This document shows, piece after piece, positions 7,426-10,764 of a DNA stretch of 10,764 bases; within the stretch, counting starts at the first letter, position 1; each line of letters starts with the position of its first letter. A program made the translations under genes and the position numbers. Under the pieces are notes generated by a model. The model was given only the letters and a program-made list of their open reading frames with translations. It was not told the origin of the DNA and ran no database searches. The DNA comes from Candidatus Heimdallarchaeota archaeon LC_3 (GTDB taxonomy: Archaea > Asgardarchaeota > Heimdallarchaeia > Hodarchaeales > LC-3), in contig MDVS01000152.1 of NCBI GenBank assembly GCA_001940645.1, forward strand, positions 1 to 10,764, in the 5' to 3' direction.

Positions 7426-8340
7426 ATGCAATCAACAAATGAAATTGATGTAAAAATAAGAAATTATGAAAAAAATGATGAAATAAAAGAATTAGAAATA
7501 TATAATTCAATGATAACAAAAAATGATCCCGAAGCTCATCAGTATACAGTGGAAGAAATGAAATATCGATATGAAAATAAAAATTTTTCTTCAGAACAAA
7601 CCAAATTCCTTACAGACATTTCTGGAAATATTGTTGGATATTGTGCTGTAGATATTTACCCTAACGGTGATGCATATCTTGAATATCCTTTTATTAAAGC
7701 AGAATATAGATCGGATGAGTCGATGAAAAAATTGTTTACAGAAGTGTTGACTTTTGCCAAAAGAAAAAGTGCAACGATAAGATCAGAAGCTTATTCTCTT
7801 AAATATGGTTTCATTCATGAATTTTTTGAAGAATTTGGTTATAAAAGCAAAAATGAATTTGTAAATATGATTTTAAAACTGGAGGATATAAATTTCGTGG
7901 TACCTGATTACATTTCATTGGGAATGAGCGAGGATGATGTTCCAGCTGTTATAAAATTCATGAAAAAATTTCCGAATCAAACAACAACTGGAATTACAGA
8001 AGAAAATTTACGAAAACGCTTTCAAGATAACGAATTAGCTTCAAACAAGACTTTTCTCATTAAAAAAGACGGTGAGCTTCGAGGAGCTATAGGAGCAACT
8101 AAAGTTGAGAGTGATGAAACAAAGGAATCAGGATCATTAAATTTCTTTATGTTAAACTTAGATGATCCAGACGCTAGTGAAATCCGAAAATTCCAAATTC
8201 TTGCACTAGTTCCCTTCTTTAAAGAAAATAAATTAACAAAATACAGAATAAGCGCTTATAAAAGCTCAGCAGGTTATCCTATTTTTCAGGAAATTGGTTT
8301 CGAAAATGATTCAGAATCAGTTCAGTATGTTTTAACTTAA
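7426..8340 (+). CDS. Two-domain GNAT-like acetyltransferase homologue
   Basis: This 304-residue protein looks like two tandem GNAT-type halves. Residues about 8-150 begin with KIRNYEKNDEIKELEIYN, a usual GNAT first strand and helix. They continue with GNIVGYCAVDIYP (strands 3-4), a core strand YLEYPFI, and the closing FFEEFGYKSKNEFVNM. Residues about 155-304 repeat the plan: a strand with DDVPAVIKFMKKF, GELRGAIGATKVE, a core strand SLNFFML, and IFQEIGFENDSESVQYVL. Neither half shows a clean R/Q-x-x-G-x-G/A acetyl-CoA loop, so one or both may be inactive or bind another ligand. GGTG lies 5 bp before the ATG at 7426. It stands alone between the divergent regulator and a convergent small ORF. 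The acetylation target is unknown. Confidence 0.7.
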   Translation: MQSTNEIDVKIRNYEKNDEIKELEIYNSMITKNDPEAHQYTVEEMKYRYENKNFSSEQTKFLTDISGNIVGYCAVDIYPNGDAYLEYPFIKAEYRSDESMKKLFTEVLTFAKRKSATIRSEAYSLKYGFIHEFFEEFGYKSKNEFVNMILKLEDINFVVPDYISLGMSEDDVPAVIKFMKKFPNQTTTGITEENLRKRFQDNELASNKTFLIKKDGELRGAIGATKVESDETKESGSLNFFMLNLDDPDASEIRKFQILALVPFFKENKLTKYRISAYKSSAGYPIFQEIGFENDSESVQYVLT

Positions 8341-8369
8341 ATTCTAATTAAAAATATCAATTAATCTAT

Positions 8370-8400
8370 GAAATATTAGAATATTTCTCTTCTTTTTTCC
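8370..8400. terminator. Palindrome and pyrimidine tract between convergent genes
   Basis: GAAATATT-AG-AATATTTC (8370-8387) is a perfect inverted repeat with a 2-base centre, followed by a T-rich tract to 8400. It lies 30 bp after the GNAT-like stop and before the end of the convergent small ORF. This position fits a terminator. The small loop would force a few pairs open. Confidence 0.45.
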
Positions 8401-8413
8401 TCAAAAACTTACT

Positions 8414-8719
8414 TTATCTATTATAAATGATTTCTTTTTCTAAGTTCTTTTTTTGGCAGCCTTGATTTGATAAAATGCTTTGATTAAATATTTCTCCGAT
8501 ATAATTGACATACGTTTCTAAATATATAGCTTTTTTAGATTTTGTAGAGGCACAGCTTTTGTTAAAATTGTAAAGAATTGACTGTAATTCAAATGAAAGG
8601 ACTTGAAGTCGATTAAGAATTGTAAAGTCTAAAATAGGTACTTCTGATTTATTCCCGTCAAAATTAATATCTTCTCTTTTATGCTCGATTTTATACATTT
8701 TCAACTCACTGTTTAACAT
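8414..8719 (-). CDS. Small hypothetical protein
   Basis: This ORF of about 101 residues, with stop at 8414-8416, has no family I recognise. The protein is soluble and mostly helical in look (LQVLSFELQSILYNFNKS, then ETYVNYIGEIFNQ), with a Lys/Glu-rich C-terminus. I prefer ATG 8719. A TATAATTA box on the minus strand near 8739-8746 lies about 25 bp upstream, which would make the mRNA leaderless. A TTG at 8731 and an ATG at 8698 are alternatives. No other gene overlaps it, which favours it being real, but its short length and AT-rich composition leave doubt. The inserted IS ends 80 bp upstream and might affect its promoter. Confidence 0.4.
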   Translation of the reverse strand: MLNSELKMYKIEHKREDINFDGNKSEVPILDFTILNRLQVLSFELQSILYNFNKSCASTKSKKAIYLETYVNYIGEIFNQSILSNQGCQKKNLEKEIIYNR

Positions 8720-8799
8720 TAATAAATTCAATGGGATTAATTATACATTTATTAAGAGTTTAATTAAAAAAGACATCAAATTTAATTTACTTATTTATA

Positions 8800-8819
8800 T
8801 ATTAGAGAGTTCTGAAAAA
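8800..8819 (+). repeat. Left terminal inverted repeat of the IS
   Basis: This pairs with 10745-10764 in inverted orientation, 19 of 20 bases identical. The single mismatch is at the twelfth base (T here, C in the other end). Confidence 0.85.
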
Positions 8820-8926
8820 GTCTAGTTTTTTCTCATTTAAGATATTTCTAAAAGTCATATCTTGAATTGATTTATCAATTTTTACCTTTTTCAGGTGCTA
8901 TTAGATCTACAATAGAAGAAGAAAGA

Positions 8927-8934
8927 TTTATATA
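8927..8934 (+). promoter_or_regulatory. TATA promoter of the transposase gene
   Basis: TTTATATA is preceded by a purine-rich GAAGAAGAAAGA stretch that would serve as the BRE. It lies about 35 bp before the ATG at 8966, giving a leader of roughly ten bases and no ribosome binding site. It is the clearest archaeal-type promoter in the window and lies inside the element, which suggests that the IS is adapted to an archaeal host. Confidence 0.6.
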
Positions 8935-8965
8935 CTAATTAAATTATTTGTCACCTTGAGCAGCT

Positions 8966-10615
8966 ATGAAACCGAAATCTAAACCTTCGAGTACATTTTT
9001 TGGGACAAATATAATTAAACAATTTCTCTCTGAAGATCATCCGTTAGTACAGTTGAAAACAATTATTGATTGGGTTAGTATTCGGAATGAACTTATGACT
9101 AATGCTAATGGAGAACCAATCAATTATTCACACCTTGGTAGACCCGCATGGGATCCGTTAGTAATTTTTAAAATGCTTTTTCTCCAGATCTGGCATCCAG
9201 CATCGGATTATAAGGTCGAAGAACGAGCTACTACAGATCTGGCTTATCGTTTTTTCCTGGATGTCCCATTTCCGAAATCTGTTCCCGATGAGACTACCCT
9301 CAGTCGATATCGTAGCAGTTGGGGCGAAATCAAGATTCAACAACTGAATAAAAATATTATATCCCAAATTCAATCTAAAGGACTTGCCAAGATTGAACCC
9401 GGTATAGTTGGTGATATAACTCATCAACTGGCTCCTATTCAAAAGCCCACTGTTCGAATGCTCTTGTTAAAATGCTTTCAAAAATTTCTCAGCGAATTAG
9501 AACTATTTGCTGATAATTATCCAACCATTATACAACAAAAACAAATTTCACCATTAACAATAGCCTATAAGATCTGGTATAACCAATACGTGAAGGAAAT
9601 TAAAGAAAAGAGTCTATCAAAGGAAGAACGGTTTTCAGAACTGATTCAATTTATTTTAAAAGTAAATAAAGCTTTTTCAAGAATTATAAATAGTATACCT
9701 GAAGATATTAAAGAAACACTTGAATGGGAAAGTGTCATGGTCTGGTATAACCGATTACAACAGCTTATTAGCGAAAATGTTGTCATGGATGAGAATAAGA
9801 TAAGCCAAAGAAAAAAAGGAAGAAAAATAATCAGTTTGACTGATCCAGAAGCACGGGCCGGACAGAAAAGTGCAAAAAATAAGTTTATTGGACATAAAGT
9901 AGCCGTAGCACGAACTACTGACGAATTCTTCCTCGAAACCCAAACAATCCCAGGTGATCAAAATGATTGTCCTCAGGCTCCAAATCTACTAGATACTGTT
10001 GTTCAGTTTTTCGGAACAACTCCTGAAATCGCAGGATTTGACAAAGGTTTTGATTCCGTCGAAAATCGACTTCATCTTCATTCTTTGGATATTCAACCCG
10101 CGATCGAATTTAAATCCATGGGTAATCCCCGAAATCCTGGTTTATTCGAACGTAATGATTTTATTATAGATCTTACTGCCATGACAGCTACTTGTCCAGC
10201 AAATAACACTACCAACTCATATATTTCAATAGCAAATCCCGATTGTTATAAATTTCAATTTCTCAGTGAGTGGTGCTCATCCTGTATCCTTCGTTCCAAT
10301 TGTACGACCAATAAAACTGGACGAACAATTCAGATCTCTCATTATTCTGAAATGTTAGAGCATGACAACATTTTTTTACAGACAAATGAGTACAAAGAGA
10401 TCCGAAAATGCCGTTGGGGTTTAGAGGGAGATTTTGGGTGGGCAAAAAAGTATCACCAGCTAAATAAAACGCGCTATTTAGGTCTCAAAAAGAGTGGATT
10501 TTACAATCGAATGATTTTTTTAGTATTAAATGTAAAAAGATTGTTAAAACATACACGATCAAGAAATAATCTTCCTTTAGAAGGGGAGAGAGCTAGGGGA
10601 CCGTCTATCTCCTAA
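8966..10615 (+). CDS. IS1182-like DDE transposase
   Basis: This 549-residue transposase appears intact. The N-terminal part has the DUF772-type region: LGRPAWDPLVIFKMLFLQ near 56-73 and VPDETTLSRYR near 107-117. The catalytic Asp150 is in GDITHQ, the second Asp359 in GFDKGFDS, and the Glu487 in RWGLEGDFGWAKKYH. Between them lies the family motif SLTDPEARAGQKSAKNK, followed by GHKVAVA. A zinc-type cysteine cluster sits before the Glu (CPAN, then CSSC and a further Cys). The length fits IS1182 members. The last 15 or so residues (from NNLPLEGERARG) are unlike the family and may be a read-through tail. An insertion of about 130 residues rich in Lys and helix between the first Asp and the SLTDPEAR motif is usual for the family. 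Confidence 0.9.
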   Translation: MKPKSKPSSTFFGTNIIKQFLSEDHPLVQLKTIIDWVSIRNELMTNANGEPINYSHLGRPAWDPLVIFKMLFLQIWHPASDYKVEERATTDLAYRFFLDVPFPKSVPDETTLSRYRSSWGEIKIQQLNKNIISQIQSKGLAKIEPGIVGDITHQLAPIQKPTVRMLLLKCFQKFLSELELFADNYPTIIQQKQISPLTIAYKIWYNQYVKEIKEKSLSKEERFSELIQFILKVNKAFSRIINSIPEDIKETLEWESVMVWYNRLQQLISENVVMDENKISQRKKGRKIISLTDPEARAGQKSAKNKFIGHKVAVARTTDEFFLETQTIPGDQNDCPQAPNLLDTVVQFFGTTPEIAGFDKGFDSVENRLHLHSLDIQPAIEFKSMGNPRNPGLFERNDFIIDLTAMTATCPANNTTNSYISIANPDCYKFQFLSEWCSSCILRSNCTTNKTGRTIQISHYSEMLEHDNIFLQTNEYKEIRKCRWGLEGDFGWAKKYHQLNKTRYLGLKKSGFYNRMIFLVLNVKRLLKHTRSRNNLPLEGERARGPSIS

Positions 10616-10744
10616 GGAAGGGGAAGCGAAAGGAACTTAGTTTACCCTTGTTTTCTAGGTTCTTTGTGATGACTAACAAGGACAATTTGATGGAAAAATG
10701 TTCTTGATTCGAAGAAAAAAATAAAAAGTAAAATTTTAAACCAA

Positions 10745-10764
10745 TTTTTCAGGACTCTCTAATA
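10745..10764 (-). repeat. Right terminal inverted repeat of the IS
   Basis: This is the reverse complement of the left end with one mismatch. It ends at the last base of the sequence, consistent with an assembly break at a multicopy element. Confidence 0.85.

Larger units (their letters stand above)
8800..10764 (+). mobile_element. Complete IS1182-like insertion sequence
   Basis: This element of about 1965 bp carries one transposase gene. The left end begins TATTAGAGAGTTCTGAAAAA at 8800 and the reverse complement of the right end reads TATTAGAGAGTCCTGAAAAA. The two match at 19 of 20 positions. The right tip coincides with the last base of the window, so the target duplication cannot be checked. 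The first one or two bases (TA) may belong to the target rather than the element. The intact transposase and nearly identical ends suggest recent activity. Confidence 0.85.

Noticed and set aside
9158..9442. Minus-strand reading frame of 94 codons inside the transposase
   Set aside because: It is a shadow of the transposase gene with no start signals or recognisable domain. The same holds for the shorter minus-strand frames at 9755-9961 and 10263-10445.
10571..10620. Stem-loop overlapping the transposase stop (CTTCCTTTAG with CTAAGGAAG)
   Set aside because: The stem is about 9 bp with a bulge and a loop of around 30 bases, and no T-run follows. It is possible but not supported enough to list as a terminator.

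Overview
The window is strongly AT-rich and looks archaeal. Several genes have TATA boxes of archaeal type about 25-30 bp before their start (for example TTTATATA at 8927). The clear ribosome binding sites read GGTGG, matching the archaeal 16S 3' end. Other genes appear to be leaderless or nearly so. There is also an ArsR-like winged-helix regulator of a style common in archaea. An Asgard (Heimdallarchaeia-like) origin is a reasonable guess, but only a guess. The left edge lies inside a suspicious repeat and the right edge falls exactly on an insertion-sequence tip, so this is probably a whole metagenomic contig that breaks at repeats on both sides.

Positions 1-1236 are structurally abnormal. 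Eight perfect 79-bp tandem copies plus a partial ninth lead into an inverted partial copy of a short-chain dehydrogenase (SDR) gene, which then folds back through a perfect 163-bp inverted repeat (604-766 / 1074-1236) into the true operon. The 79-bp unit is exactly the reverse complement of 1158-1236, the SDR-stop/aldehyde-dehydrogenase-start junction. An amplification or assembly artefact is the simplest reading. The native order was presumably SDR followed by aldehyde dehydrogenase.

Positions 1210-5632 hold a compact catabolic cluster for 3-hydroxyanthranilate, the meta-cleavage branch of the kynurenine/2-nitrobenzoate pathway. It encodes 2-aminomuconate-semialdehyde dehydrogenase (NbaE-like), 2-aminomuconate deaminase (NbaF-like, RidA fold), 3-hydroxyanthranilate 3,4-dioxygenase (NbaC-like), an alpha/beta hydrolase of unknown role, and aminocarboxymuconate-semialdehyde decarboxylase (NbaD-like). 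The chemical order is NbaC (ring opening), NbaD (decarboxylation), NbaE (oxidation), NbaF (deamination to 4-oxalocrotonate). The cluster seems to use three transcription starts: upstream of the SDR (outside the window), before nbaC, and before nbaD.

Positions 5641-7058 carry two minus-strand genes, a winged-helix regulator followed by a small exported protein with a C-terminal membrane anchor. A 367-bp AT-rich divergent intergenic region with small palindromes separates them from a two-domain GNAT-like protein (7426-8340). A small minus-strand hypothetical ORF follows. The window ends with a complete IS1182-like insertion sequence (8800-10764) with matching terminal inverted repeats and an intact DDE transposase.
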